Shown in pieces: positions 44,621 through 54,410 of a stretch of DNA of 64,000 nt. The DNA comes from Atopobiaceae bacterium (lineage in GTDB: Bacteria; Actinomycetota; Coriobacteriia; Coriobacteriales; Atopobiaceae). Below the pieces are notes generated by a model. It was not told where the DNA came from. It saw nothing but the letters and a program-made list of their open reading frames with translations, and ran no database searches. A program made the translations under genes and the position numbers. Within the stretch, counting starts at the first letter, position 1. Each line of letters opens with the position of its first letter. Where the stretch lies: assembly GCA_017533825.1 (NCBI GenBank), contig JAFWIE010000007.1, forward strand, positions 62,001 through 126,000, in the 5' to 3' direction.

Positions 44621-46585
44621 GTCCTGAGCAATTGCGTCAACCACCATATTGACGTAGGCAACACCACCTTCAGGTCGTAGGTGTGTGGCGTCTGCCCAGA
44701 GGTATTCGTCTTGATGGCCTTCCTCAACGGCTGGCCAGTCGATGTAGTGCATGTTTTCGTGCCGTTCGCACGCATCTTGTAGGTTGGCGTTTGCAGCTTC
44801 CATGAAGCCGTCGGGATTGACAGTGCCTACTACATAGATTTGGCGCTCGTCTCCCAGCAGCTCCACGAACTCATCCAGCTGATCTGGCGTCGGCGTCACG
44901 TTGGAGAAGCAGGCGAGAATGACCACCTTGCCAACGGCCTCTTGGTCGAGATACCCGCGTATGACCTCGAGCGCCTGATCAGGCCGCCGGCCGATATAGG
45001 AGTCGATGAGCGCGTCAGGCAAACGCGACCAGTCAGCGTCGCCTGGCACCGAATCGCCAACGAGCACGGGGTCATAGATGCCGTTGCGCGTTTCGCGAGC
45101 AGGGGAGCGGATGATGGTGTCGTCGTCAATCTCGAGCTTGTTCGAGGACTCGTCCTCATCCTCTGCCGAGTCCTTCCCAATTGTTGACTCGCCTGTCTCG
45201 TCCGTCTCGCTTGTCCCACGCTTGGCAGAGGAGGATGACGAGGAGTCTTCTGAACTGCTGCCCGTTGCAGAGCCCGTGTTGGTGGCTGTGGCGTCGGACG
45301 TCGCGGCAGACTCGCTCGCTTCAACGGTGGTGGACTGTGTCGCAGGGAGCCGGAGCAATGCCTGTGCCCCAAAGACGCCAACGGCAACGATGAGCAGCGC
45401 CGTGGTGATCATGCGATACGGCGCGGTGTTGCGTTGGGCACCACCCACGATTGCGGGACTAGCGAAGGGCAGCTCGACAAGGCGATACGAGACCTCTGCC
45501 GTAGCCACCGTGGCGACGGCGACGATTGCCATCACGTACCACGCTGTGGAGCCGAGTCTCTGTGTGATGAGCTGATAGAGGGGGGTGAACCAAAGATACA
45601 GTCCCAATGCCCGCGAGCCAAGGTAGCGCAGCGGGGGAGCAGCCAAGACGCGGCCAAGCAAGTTGCCCGGTGCGATGAGCGTCGCCGCAAGAAGGACCGT
45701 CAGTAGCGAGACGAGGATGGTCATGATTCCGTACGTGAGCGTTCCCCCCGTGGGCATGAACACAACGAGCGCCAGGATGCACACAAGGGAGATGATGCCA
45801 CAGGCGTTAGCCGCAGTCGTTGCTTGGTAGCGGCGACCGCGCATGTGCCGGTTGCGCTTGCCCATGGGCTTGATGAGCAGGTCTTTGCCCACGCTGGGCA
45901 CCCTGCCAAGGGGGAATGCGAACCCAAGCCATGCGCCAAAGAGGAACGCGCATGCATGGGTGTCCGTCGCAAGGCTCACGCGCGCAAGGTTCCCCCCAAG
46001 AACGCACTGCAAGACCAGACAAGCGGCGCCCAGTAGCGCGAGCGCAAATGTGATGCGACGTGCCACGACCTTCCCAGCCCGTAGCATCAGTGCAAGCAGA
46101 AGGACCCAGATGAGGAACAGCTGCACCTCGATGGATACGAACCATGTATGGGCAAGGGGGGAGCTAGACGAGGCGGGAATGGCGTTGTGGAGGAGGGTAG
46201 CCCAATTGGAGAAGAACCCTAAGGTCGGCAGGACATCGGGCTTCATGCTTGCGAGCAGTGGAGTGGCGAGCGCCGCACAGAGCGTGGCGATGACGGCCAC
46301 CATGCATAGGAGCGACGGCCAAATGTAGCGCAGATGCTGCCACCATTCGTGCAGCACGGTCTTTACCCCAAGGCCCTTCTCCCGGTCGTAGGCACGTACC
46401 ACACTACAGGTGCCGAGATATCCCGCAATGACCAAGACCGCAGAGAGCAGTCGAGAAGCGTTGTCGAGCCGAGGCACCCCGAGTGCGCCTCCGGCGATGA
46501 GGATGAGTAGGATGCCGACGAGACCGTCGAGTGTTCGGGTGTTTTGACGTATGCCCTTGCCTTTGGCTGTGCGCTTCTGCTGCAT
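44591..46585 (-). CDS. Membrane acyltransferase (family 3, OafA-like) with SGNH domain
   Basis: A 664-residue enzyme expected to O-acetylate a cell-surface polymer such as peptidoglycan or a wall polysaccharide. Residues about 20-410 hold ten or so membrane helices of the acyltransferase-3 fold, including HTWFVSIEVQLFLIW and SRALGLYLWFTPLYQL. A Ser/Thr/Asp/Glu linker (about 430-500) leads to an extracytoplasmic SGNH-like domain with VLVGDSVP (block I Ser) and a late DATHLRPEG with the Asp-His pair. The family-typical opening motif R-x-x-x-[LI]DGLR-like is present only as RTLDGLVG. GAGGAG precedes the ATG. Its 3' end is tandemly duplicated. Confidence 0.88.
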   Translation of the reverse strand: MQQKRTAKGKGIRQNTRTLDGLVGILLILIAGGALGVPRLDNASRLLSAVLVIAGYLGTCSVVRAYDREKGLGVKTVLHEWWQHLRYIWPSLLCMVAVIATLCAALATPLLASMKPDVLPTLGFFSNWATLLHNAIPASSSSPLAHTWFVSIEVQLFLIWVLLLALMLRAGKVVARRITFALALLGAACLVLQCVLGGNLARVSLATDTHACAFLFGAWLGFAFPLGRVPSVGKDLLIKPMGKRNRHMRGRRYQATTAANACGIISLVCILALVVFMPTGGTLTYGIMTILVSLLTVLLAATLIAPGNLLGRVLAAPPLRYLGSRALGLYLWFTPLYQLITQRLGSTAWYVMAIVAVATVATAEVSYRLVELPFASPAIVGGAQRNTAPYRMITTALLIVAVGVFGAQALLRLPATQSTTVEASESAATSDATATNTGSATGSSSEDSSSSSSAKRGTSETDETGESTIGKDSAEDEDESSNKLEIDDDTIIRSPARETRNGIYDPVLVGDSVPGDADWSRLPDALIDSYIGRRPDQALEVIRGYLDQEAVGKVVILACFSNVTPTPDQLDEFVELLGDERQIYVVGTVNPDGFMEAANANLQDACERHENMHYIDWPAVEEGHQDEYLWADATHLRPEGGVAYVNMVVDAIAQDLIDAGGTTE

Positions 46586-46716
46586 GTAAGCTCCTCTGGT
46601 GCATCTTAAGACGAAACACGATGGTACCGCAGCACCGTGCGCGGATGGGACGTGGCGGCAGTATTCATGAGTGAAACAGAACGAGAGGCTCGGGTCCCGT
46701 GGGCAGGCTCCTGTCG

Positions 46717-47265
46717 TTACCAGCTATGCGTCGAGAAGACCTCTTGGTCCTGCCATGGAACGACCTCACCTTGGGCGAGCGATGCTGCTACGTCGATGAT
46801 TCTCTGGTTGGAGGAGCCCCGAAAGCGCAGAAGCAGGTCGCGCTGCGCCTCGACGAAGGGGCCGTCAACGAGCACATCGAGGCAGGCGAAGATGCGCGAA
46901 AGGTCGTCCGTGCGAGCGCGTGCAGATCCGATCGTCAGCTCGTCCCATGTGAAGCCGGTCCAGAGCCAGATGCCCTTGGCGGGAAAGCGGGATTTGACTC
47001 GCTCAAGGAAGGGGGCGAGCGCAACTTGGTTCTCGGGTTCGAGCGGTTCTCCACCTAGGACCGAGAGCCCGTCCACGTATTCCGGCCCGAGTGATGCGAG
47101 AATCTCGTCTTCCACCGCGCGTGTGAACGTGTGGCCGGCCGAAAAGTCCCAGGCCTCGGCATTGAAGCAACCCGGGCACCGATGACGACATCCCGCGACA
47201 AAGAGCGAGGTCCGTACGCCAACGCCATTGGCGATGTCGCATTTCTTTATTTCTGCATAGTTCAA
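46717..47265 (-). CDS. nrdG: Anaerobic ribonucleotide reductase activating protein
   Basis: A radical-SAM enzyme that makes the glycyl radical on NrdD. The 182-residue protein has the CxxxCxxC cluster motif CRHRCPGCFN close to its start and the GGEPLEPENQ segment that contacts SAM. Translation starts at a TTG (47265) preceded by GGAG; this start gives MNYAEIKK, which matches the usual N-terminus of the family. It lies 164 bases after nrdD on the same strand, separated by a long inverted repeat. Confidence 0.94.
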   Translation of the reverse strand: MNYAEIKKCDIANGVGVRTSLFVAGCRHRCPGCFNAEAWDFSAGHTFTRAVEDEILASLGPEYVDGLSVLGGEPLEPENQVALAPFLERVKSRFPAKGIWLWTGFTWDELTIGSARARTDDLSRIFACLDVLVDGPFVEAQRDLLLRFRGSSNQRIIDVAASLAQGEVVPWQDQEVFSTHSW

Positions 47266-47335
47266 TCTAGGTCTCCTAGGGTGACACGGAGGATTTGGTT
47301 ATCTGTACGTTTGGGTGAAGGGCGATGACCGTAAA

Positions 47336-47415
47336 GTGAAGGGGTCGCTTGTGGCCGTGCGAGTTCCGCAGCAACGCGAGGACTGTTTGAGCACGGGGGC
47401 AAGCGACCCCTTCAC
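47336..47415 (-). repeat. 16-bp-arm inverted repeat between nrdD and nrdG
   Basis: GTGAAGGGGTCGCTTG at 47336-47351 and its perfect inverse at 47400-47415 enclose 48 bases. The structure follows the nrdD stop by 14 bases and may tune nrdG expression or protect the nrdD mRNA end. Confidence 0.9.
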
Positions 47416-47429
47416 GCACTATACGGATG

Positions 47430-49652
47430 CTACAGGTGAAGCACGCGGTCGCGAATCTCCTCGGTGCGTCCTTGGTTCCAGAACTGGGTCCCGATGTAGC
47501 CGCAGGTTCGACGCGCGACGTTCATCTTTGACTGGTCGCGATTGCCGCAGTGCGGGCACTCCCACACGAGCTTGCCGTCGTCCTCCACGATTTGAATCTG
47601 TCCGTCGAAGCCGCACACCTGGCAGTAATCGCTCTTGGTGTTGAGCTCTGCGTACATGATGTGGTCGTAGATGAACTGCATCACGCGCACGACTGCCTCG
47701 AGGTTGTTCTGCATGTCGGGCACCTCGACGTAGCTGATGGCGCCACCGGGAGAGAGGTGCTGGAAGGTGCTCTCGAACTGCAGCTTGGTGAAGGCGTCAA
47801 TCTTCTCCGTGACGTGTACGTGGTAGCTGTTGGTAATGTAGCCCTTGTCGGTGATGCCGGGCACGATGCCGAAGCGACGCTGCAGACACTTGGCGAATTT
47901 GTAGGTCACGGACTCGATGGGCGTGCCGTAGATGGAGTAGTCGATGTCCTCGGCAGCCTTCCACTCGGCACAGCGGTCGTTCATGTGTTGCATGACGGAA
48001 AGGGCGAACTCGGTTGCATGCGGGTCGGTGTGAGAATAGCCTGTCATGTACTTCACGCACTCGTACAGGCCGGCGTAGCCGAGGCTGATGGTGGAGTATC
48101 CACCGTAAAGCAGGGGATCGATGAGCTCGCCCTTCTTCAGACGGGCGAGGGCACCATGCTGCCAGAGGATGGGCGCCGCGTCGGAGGGGGTGCCCAGCAG
48201 ACGCTCGTGACGGGCACGCAGGGCGCGATGGCACAGGTCGAGACGCTCATCAAAGACCTGCCAGAACTTGTCCATGTCCCTGCCTGAGGAGAGCGCGACG
48301 TCAGGGAGATTGATGGTGACAACTCCCTGATTGAAGCGGCCATAGTACTTGGGCTTTCCCGGCTCGTAGTTGAGCGCATGTGCCACGTTGTCGAAGCCGT
48401 TTCCGGAGCGGTCGGGCGTGAGGAACGACCGGCATCCCATGCAGGTGTAGCAATCACCCTCCCCTTCGACCTCGCCCAGGGAGAGCTTGAGCTTGCGCAT
48501 CATCTTCTCGGAGATGTAGTCGGGCACCATGCGCTTGGCAGTGCACTTGGCAGCCATCTGCGTAAGGTAGAAGTAGGGGCTGTCCTCATGGATGTTGTCC
48601 TCCTCAAGCACGTAGATGAGCTTGGGGAACGCCGGGGTGATCCACACGCCAGCCTCGTTCTTGACGCCCTGGTGACGCTGGCGCAGCATCTCCTCGATGA
48701 TAAGCGCAAGGTCGGCCTTCTCCTGCGGGTTGCGAGCCTCGCCCAGGTACATGAGGACGGTGATGAAGGGTGCTTGACCGTTGGTGGTCATGAGCGTGAC
48801 GACTTGGTACTGAATCGTCTGCACACCGCGAGCGACCTCCTCGCGCAGGCGCTTCTCGACCATCACGTCGATCTGCTCGGGCGTCGCATGGAAGCCGATG
48901 GTCTGCATCTCGGCATAGACCGAACGGCGAATCTTCTTGCGGCTCACGTCCACGAAGGGCGCGAGGTGGGTGAGGCTGATCGACTGGCCACCATACTGGC
49001 AGCTCGCCACCTGCGCGATGATCTGTGTGGCGATGTTGCAGGCCGTGGAGAAGCTGTGGGGACGCTCGATGAGCGTGCCAGAGATCACGGTGCCATTCTG
49101 CAGCATGTCCTCGAGGTTGACGAGGTCGCAGTTGTGCATGTGCTGCGCGAAATAGTCGGAGTCGTGGAAGTGGATGATGCCTGCGTTGTGGGCCTCGACC
49201 ACGTCCTCGGGCAGCAGCTCGCGCATGGTGAGGTCCTTGGACACCTCGCCTGCCATATAGTCGCGCTGGACCGAGACGACCGTGGGGTTCTTGTTCGAGT
49301 TCTCCTGCTTCACTTCCTCGTTGTTTGCCTCGATGAGGGTGAGGATCTTGTCGTCGGTGGTGTTCTTGTGGCGCTTTTGATTCTGAACGTAGCGATAGAT
49401 TATGTAGCGACGGGCGACGTCGAAGTGATCGAGGGCCATGAGCTGGTCCTCCACGAGGTCCTGCACTTCTTCGACGGTGACGGTGTGCCCAGCAGCGGCA
49501 CACTGGTCCTCAACGTTGAGAGCGGCAAACCGAATCTCGCGTTCGGTGAGCCGCGCCTCCTCGGGTGCCTCGCTGTTTGCGCCGGTGATGGCGTTTACGA
49601 TCTTTGTGGTGTCGAAGGTAACTTCCGAACCATTGCGCTTGATAATCTTCAT
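47430..49652 (-). CDS. nrdD: Anaerobic (class III) ribonucleoside-triphosphate reductase
   Basis: Reduces ribonucleotides to deoxyribonucleotides without oxygen. The 740-residue protein begins with an ATP-cone (MKIIKRNGSEVTFDTTKIV) that senses dATP/ATP. It contains the catalytic core and ends with a four-cysteine zinc site (CQVCGFDG and CPHCGNRD) and the glycyl-radical motif RRTCGYIG. All essential parts are present. GAGG precedes the ATG. NrdR-like boxes lie upstream, and nrdG follows downstream. Confidence 0.97.
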   Translation of the reverse strand: MKIIKRNGSEVTFDTTKIVNAITGANSEAPEEARLTEREIRFAALNVEDQCAAAGHTVTVEEVQDLVEDQLMALDHFDVARRYIIYRYVQNQKRHKNTTDDKILTLIEANNEEVKQENSNKNPTVVSVQRDYMAGEVSKDLTMRELLPEDVVEAHNAGIIHFHDSDYFAQHMHNCDLVNLEDMLQNGTVISGTLIERPHSFSTACNIATQIIAQVASCQYGGQSISLTHLAPFVDVSRKKIRRSVYAEMQTIGFHATPEQIDVMVEKRLREEVARGVQTIQYQVVTLMTTNGQAPFITVLMYLGEARNPQEKADLALIIEEMLRQRHQGVKNEAGVWITPAFPKLIYVLEEDNIHEDSPYFYLTQMAAKCTAKRMVPDYISEKMMRKLKLSLGEVEGEGDCYTCMGCRSFLTPDRSGNGFDNVAHALNYEPGKPKYYGRFNQGVVTINLPDVALSSGRDMDKFWQVFDERLDLCHRALRARHERLLGTPSDAAPILWQHGALARLKKGELIDPLLYGGYSTISLGYAGLYECVKYMTGYSHTDPHATEFALSVMQHMNDRCAEWKAAEDIDYSIYGTPIESVTYKFAKCLQRRFGIVPGITDKGYITNSYHVHVTEKIDAFTKLQFESTFQHLSPGGAISYVEVPDMQNNLEAVVRVMQFIYDHIMYAELNTKSDYCQVCGFDGQIQIVEDDGKLVWECPHCGNRDQSKMNVARRTCGYIGTQFWNQGRTEEIRDRVLHL

Positions 49653-49701
49653 CAGACCTCACCGCTTCTTGTGGGCGTCCCTTGTGTGCAACACCACTAT
49701 G

Positions 49702-49749
49702 CCACAACTTCTAGTGTAGAAAGCTGTTGAAAGGCACAAGATATTGTTG
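49702..49749. promoter_or_regulatory. Pair of NrdR-like boxes upstream of nrdD
   Basis: CCACAACTTCTAGTGT (49702-49717) and GCACAAGATATTGTTG (49734-49749) both resemble the 16-base NrdR box. They are 32 bases apart, three helical turns, as is usual for NrdR sites. NrdR represses ribonucleotide reductase genes when dATP is high. Confidence 0.65.
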
Positions 49750-50029
49750 AGAATTCGGTTGATTGGCTGTCGATAACCGATGTTCCCGCAGGTTGGGGGA
49801 ACTGCTCGCAACAATTATTCGTATCGAAGAAGTTCCGAACTATTTTTTTATGTTGTTACGGATGTGCAGCGAATGTTGTCTTGCGGCAATGAGCGTTACC
49901 CTAGGAATGCTTTTGGGGTATTGGTCCGCCTATCGCTGTGCGTCTTTGCTCGGACGACACGACTACGCTTCGAGCGTTGGGGGTACAATACGGTAACCTG
50001 TATCTAGTCGCGGTGAGAGGGGGCGACAC
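49750..50029. other. Intergenic stretch before the DUF4430 gene
   Basis: No gene is supported; the short open frames here lack ribosome sites and family features. TACAAT near 49984 could be the -10 of the downstream surface-protein gene. Confidence 0.4.
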
Positions 50030-51613
50030 ATGAGAAACACGAATCACAAATGCATGAGCCATGGACATGTCGCCGGGTTTACGGCGACATGCCTTGCCCT
50101 TGTCGTCGCTTGCACGCTACCCGTGGTCGTCCAGGGGCAGGAGGCCCAAGTCACGGTGGGCTTACAAACGTCACAGACGGAAGAGGCGCAGACGCGGTAT
50201 TACGTGCAGGCCGAGGAAGCCGAGGGGGACTCTGTGGCCTCCGATGCCGCCGCGGAGGCAGACGTCGCCAACGAGTTGGTGGGTACGGAAGAGGGAGGCA
50301 TCCCCTCCGAGGAGGCCGACGCGACTGGCACGACTGGCACGACTGGCACGACTGGCGACGACATGGCGACCGGCTCTGGGGTCGATGGCGATTCTTCCGA
50401 GGCAGAAGCGCAGGAAGAGGCCGCGCCATCGAGCGACGTGCCTGCCGGGCAGGGGTCGTCCGAGGGAAAAGGCGCCACGTCCAGCAAGGAAGAGGCCGAC
50501 GAGAAGGGCGATGCACAGGACGCCCGGGCCGAGGAGAAGGACACCGCTTCGGCCAAGACGAGCAAGGCACCGAAGGTGGACGTCGTCTCTGTGGTCTTCG
50601 TGGGCCCGGACTACGAGTGGGCACGCGTCTCTGGCATTGAGCTTGAGGATGGCGCGACTGCCTGGGATGCGTCCGAGGTCGCGCTCGAGCGGAGCGGCAT
50701 GGCCTACGAGACGGGTACCGAAGTGGCGGATGACGTCTTGGTCTCGCTCGCACGCAGCGAGGAAGGCGAGGTGTATGGTTCCGACCCCTCTCTCGGGAGC
50801 GGCTGGCATCTCTACGTCAACGGAGAACATTACGAGGGTTCGGCATCCACCTATGTCTTGGAAGACGGTGACGAGCTTGCGTGGCACTATGAGCTGGGTA
50901 CCATAACGGTGAGCGTCTCGGTGGTGGGGCCCGGCGGAACGGGTGAGGCATACTGGATAGCGCCCACGAACGTCAATGTCGCCGCGACGCAGAGCGCCTG
51001 GGACGCGTCCCACGTGGTCTTTGAGCAGAACGGCTTTGGCGACGGTCGCCTCCTCTCGTACCGCGTTGCGGAAGACGGGACGGTTGAGCTCGATTCCCTT
51101 GCGTCGCTTGGCTCGAACGGCGTGACCGGCGAATCGTGGCGCGTGTACGTGAACGGCGTCGAATGCGAGGACAACGTCGCGCAGCTGCAGCTGCACGCGG
51201 GCGATAGCATCTGTTGGTACTATGCGGGCAACGGCACGAGCGAGCTTCCCACATTTGCGGAGCGGACCGGTGCCGCGTCACAGAGTCCGGCGACGCTGGT
51301 GCATATCGAAGGCGCGGTCGCTCAGGAGTGGGAACAGGACGTGGAGGAGGACGGGTCCCTGGGGGACGTTCTCGCGGCGGCGACAGGCGTTGGGGTCTCG
51401 GGAGGAGACGGCGTGCGCTCAATAGTCGCGAGCCGTCCTCTGCAGAGTGCTCTGCCGGGAATGGCCGGCAATGACGCGTGGTCGGGCAGCCTTTCGCATC
51501 TGCTTGATGACAAGCTCTATACCGGCCAGGGAGGTCGGGCCGCCTGGGGTGTTGACGGAAGCTTGTACTACTTCAGCGGCCTTGGATCTGTGGTCAAGCT
51601 TACTGCTTCGTAG
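50030..51613 (+). CDS. Secreted DUF4430-domain protein
   Basis: A 527-residue exported protein. The signal peptide (about 1-37) is followed by a long acidic, Gly/Thr/Ser-rich low-complexity region that includes a TGTTGTTGTTG run encoded by 12 or so repeated bases. Two DUF4430 (transcobalamin C-terminal-like) domains come at about 185-290 and 292-400; each has the GTxWDAS-like start (TAWDASEVAL, SAWDASHVVF) and a W-x-x-Y/F-VNG core (WHLYVNGEHYEG, WRVYVNGVEC). The last 120 residues are unassigned. There is no wall-sorting signal. The ligand is unknown; DUF4430 is not by itself proof of cobalamin binding. GAGAGGGGG precedes the ATG. Confidence 0.8.
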   Translation: MRNTNHKCMSHGHVAGFTATCLALVVACTLPVVVQGQEAQVTVGLQTSQTEEAQTRYYVQAEEAEGDSVASDAAAEADVANELVGTEEGGIPSEEADATGTTGTTGTTGDDMATGSGVDGDSSEAEAQEEAAPSSDVPAGQGSSEGKGATSSKEEADEKGDAQDARAEEKDTASAKTSKAPKVDVVSVVFVGPDYEWARVSGIELEDGATAWDASEVALERSGMAYETGTEVADDVLVSLARSEEGEVYGSDPSLGSGWHLYVNGEHYEGSASTYVLEDGDELAWHYELGTITVSVSVVGPGGTGEAYWIAPTNVNVAATQSAWDASHVVFEQNGFGDGRLLSYRVAEDGTVELDSLASLGSNGVTGESWRVYVNGVECEDNVAQLQLHAGDSICWYYAGNGTSELPTFAERTGAASQSPATLVHIEGAVAQEWEQDVEEDGSLGDVLAAATGVGVSGGDGVRSIVASRPLQSALPGMAGNDAWSGSLSHLLDDKLYTGQGGRAAWGVDGSLYYFSGLGSVVKLTAS

Positions 51614-51862
51614 TCCCTGAGGGATTCTTAGGCGGTGCCGCGCTTAAGAAACCGCTGGGCGCATCATTGTGTGGGGCCGTAGGGGGAGCTCTTCTGTAGA
51701 GAGGTGGTTTCCTTATGTGGCCCTTCTGGCAAGACCCTTGCAAGTGACCCATCGTCGATGGACACTCATCGAGTCGAGCGCTACACTTATTGGCCTAAAT
51801 GCGATTATTGGCACGATACGACCGCAGGGCGTCATGCATGAGGTGACGGAAGGGGACGTAGC

Positions 51863-54403
51863 ATGAACTACAATCACGGCACTGCGCAGCAGAGGACCAT
51901 CGCACTTATTCTTGCGTTGTCGATGGCGGGGACAGGCGCACCGCTTGCAGTCATCGCACAGGAGGACGGCAATGCGGTAGCCAACGAGACCGCCTCAGAG
52001 TCCGTGCAGCAAGACCCGCAACAGGAAACGCAGCAGCCTTCGGATGACCAAAGCAACGACGCCGGGACCGGGCAGGAGACCTCTCAGCAGGAGCAGGGCG
52101 GATTGACCCCTCAGTCTGAGGAGGCAAAGCCTGAAGACACGGAATCTGGCGAGCAGAAGTCTGCCGAGGCTCAGCCTGCAGGCGATGCCTCCGATTCTGC
52201 GAAGTCAGATGAGGGGGATGCGCAATCCGTGAAGAAGCTCTCGGTGTCGGTGCGTGTGGTCGGGCCCGATGCGGAGGGCAACGACGCGAATTGGCTCGAG
52301 CCAAAGACCGTCTCGCTTGAGGAGGGCAAGAACGGCTGGGATGCAAGTGCGTCCGCACTTTCGGAAGCCGGGATTACCTTCGACTTCGACAATACCCTCA
52401 AGTCGGTTTCGAGTCCTTTGAACGGCACAGCGTATGGTGCGGACGAGGCTTCGGGCAAGGCGTGGCGCCTCTTCGTGAACGGCAAGATGGTCAAAGACGC
52501 GGCAACCTCGGTGAATCTTGCCGAGGGAGATGCCGTCGCGTGGTACTACGCGACCGAAGATGCCACGCTTGACGATGGAGGAAAGGCCGAGGAACCGAAG
52601 GCCGACGCGGAGGCGAAGCCGGCGGACTCGTCCGACGCAGAAGCCGTGAGCCGTGCTCGTGCGGCTTCTTGGGCCGGCGGCCGAGGGTTCAGCACGAGTG
52701 ATGCCGCGCTTCCCGTGCCCTCAGGCACCTTGGCGTGGGATGCCGACCTCAGCGGGCAGCCTGGTTCCGGTAGCATGGGCACGCCGCTGGTGGTTGACGG
52801 AGACGTCTACGTGACCATGGGCAACGTGCTGTGCGTTCTGGATGGTGGGAACGGTGCCATCAAGAAAACCACCGAGCTTGCGGGAGCAACGAACGCAACC
52901 ACGCGTCTGGCGTGTGCCGATGGCGTCGTGATGGTTCCTCTTGATGGTGGGCGCGTGCAGGGCATCGCGGTCGGCGATCTTTCCAGCGCATGGATCGCGG
53001 AGGGCGATGAGGCTGCAGGATTCGTCGGTGCTGGCCCTGCAGTCATCAATGGCGTCTTGCTCGTGGCAAGCGAGTCCGGTGAGATAACGGCATTTGACCC
53101 GGCGTCGGGCAAGGTGCTCTCCACGGTCTCGGTGGGTGGCAGCGTGCGATCGGGCGTGGTGCCGGGAGGCGACGGCGCGAGCGCGTTCGTTGTGACCAAT
53201 GACAATGGAACACTCCACAAACTGTCGGTGTCTGCGGAGGGCGCGCTTGCCGAGGCGGGCACGGTGTCGTTTGCGGCACATGCGGCATCCGTTCCCACGG
53301 TATGCGGTGGCAAGGTGTTCGTCGGCGGAAGCAGGGATGATGGCCACGGCGTTCTCGCCATCATTGGCGAGGGTTCCATGTCGGTGGAGAAGTCCGTTAC
53401 AACCGCTCTGACGACTGAGCTGAGCCAGGAAGACATTCCCGCCGAAGTTGCCTCCTCACCGCTCGTCTCGACGGGTGCTGGTCTCCGCACATACTTTACG
53501 AGCGCATCGGAGCCGGGCGCACTGTATGTGTACGAGGACGGTGCGGATGCTGCGGCAGTCCTGTATCTCCCCGACGAGTCGTTGCGTCAGGGTAGCGTCT
53601 CCTCACCGGTTGCGGCCGGCGACGGGGTGCTGTACGCCAATGGCTCGGGACACCTGTTCAAGGTCGTTCAAGGCGACGTCGCGCCCTCCTCATCTGGGGC
53701 AGATGCGAAGGATGAAGCACAGAAGCAGGACGAGGCTCCGCAGATTCGCGCGGATGCAGGTGATGAGGTCATAGCGCGCACGAAGTCCGTCACGTTCAAC
53801 ATCGTCCAGAAGGTTCCCACGGACGCGACCTCGTTGCTGCTGTGGTTCGACCTCGACCCGGCGATGGAGTTCACGACGACGCAAGATCACTTCAAGAACA
53901 ACCTGAGCGGTGTGGACGTGAGCTTCGAGGGCAACCATGTGACCGTGCGCATCGGCAACGAGAACGAAGAGGCTGCCGGTCTGACCGCTCAGGCAGAGGA
54001 GGACAGCAGTGCACTTGCTAAGCTGCGCGGTGAGTCCATCAAGCTCGAGGTGAGTGCCAAGGTGAGAAGCGACGCTGACCTCACGCCATATGTGAGCGAC
54101 GGCAATGCCCTGATTCCTTATCAGGCCCACGCGCGATTCACGGGGGCAGAGACGCGGGAGGTCGCTTCGGAGCAGGCGGTGCTCAAAGTTTCTCCGACCG
54201 TTGCACAAAGCTCTACGAGAGCCACCACCACGAAGCGCGTCGTGACAACGAAGCCTGCGACGACGACTTCTAAGGTTACGACTACAAAGAAAGCCACGCC
54301 AAATACTGCCGATGTGACGACGGGTGCCACAGCGTTCTCGCTCCTTGGCGGCTGGTTGCTTCTTGCGGGCTCCACGTTCCGTCGTTGGACCCGACGTGAC
54401 TAA
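51863..54403 (+). CDS. Surface protein: DUF4430, beta-propeller, D2-type Ig domain, sortase-like tail
   Basis: An 846-residue exported protein. After a signal peptide (about 1-32) and a Gln/Glu-rich linker comes one DUF4430 domain (about 125-235, WRLFVNGKMVKD). A PQQ/WD-like beta-propeller follows (about 280-620, with repeated GTPLVVDGDVYV, GPAVINGVLLVAS and SSPLVSTGAG units). An isopeptide-type fimbrial D2-like domain (about 650-785) is followed by a Thr/Lys stalk and a sorting-signal-like end: TPNTAD, a hydrophobic helix and RRWTRRD. The motif differs from LPXTG at two positions. It lies 250 bases after the first DUF4430 gene. Confidence 0.82.
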   Translation: MNYNHGTAQQRTIALILALSMAGTGAPLAVIAQEDGNAVANETASESVQQDPQQETQQPSDDQSNDAGTGQETSQQEQGGLTPQSEEAKPEDTESGEQKSAEAQPAGDASDSAKSDEGDAQSVKKLSVSVRVVGPDAEGNDANWLEPKTVSLEEGKNGWDASASALSEAGITFDFDNTLKSVSSPLNGTAYGADEASGKAWRLFVNGKMVKDAATSVNLAEGDAVAWYYATEDATLDDGGKAEEPKADAEAKPADSSDAEAVSRARAASWAGGRGFSTSDAALPVPSGTLAWDADLSGQPGSGSMGTPLVVDGDVYVTMGNVLCVLDGGNGAIKKTTELAGATNATTRLACADGVVMVPLDGGRVQGIAVGDLSSAWIAEGDEAAGFVGAGPAVINGVLLVASESGEITAFDPASGKVLSTVSVGGSVRSGVVPGGDGASAFVVTNDNGTLHKLSVSAEGALAEAGTVSFAAHAASVPTVCGGKVFVGGSRDDGHGVLAIIGEGSMSVEKSVTTALTTELSQEDIPAEVASSPLVSTGAGLRTYFTSASEPGALYVYEDGADAAAVLYLPDESLRQGSVSSPVAAGDGVLYANGSGHLFKVVQGDVAPSSSGADAKDEAQKQDEAPQIRADAGDEVIARTKSVTFNIVQKVPTDATSLLLWFDLDPAMEFTTTQDHFKNNLSGVDVSFEGNHVTVRIGNENEEAAGLTAQAEEDSSALAKLRGESIKLEVSAKVRSDADLTPYVSDGNALIPYQAHARFTGAETREVASEQAVLKVSPTVAQSSTRATTTKRVVTTKPATTTSKVTTTKKATPNTADVTTGATAFSLLGGWLLLAGSTFRRWTRRD

Positions 54404-54410
54404 GCTCCTC

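Noticed and set aside
48378..49730. 450-codon open frame antisense to nrdD
   Set aside because: It is the mirror of a highly conserved gene in GC-rich DNA, has no family motifs, and lacks a convincing ribosome site.
49750..50029. Cobalamin riboswitch before the DUF4430 gene
   Set aside because: The stretch lacks the conserved B12-box; the idea came only from the transcobalamin-like domain.
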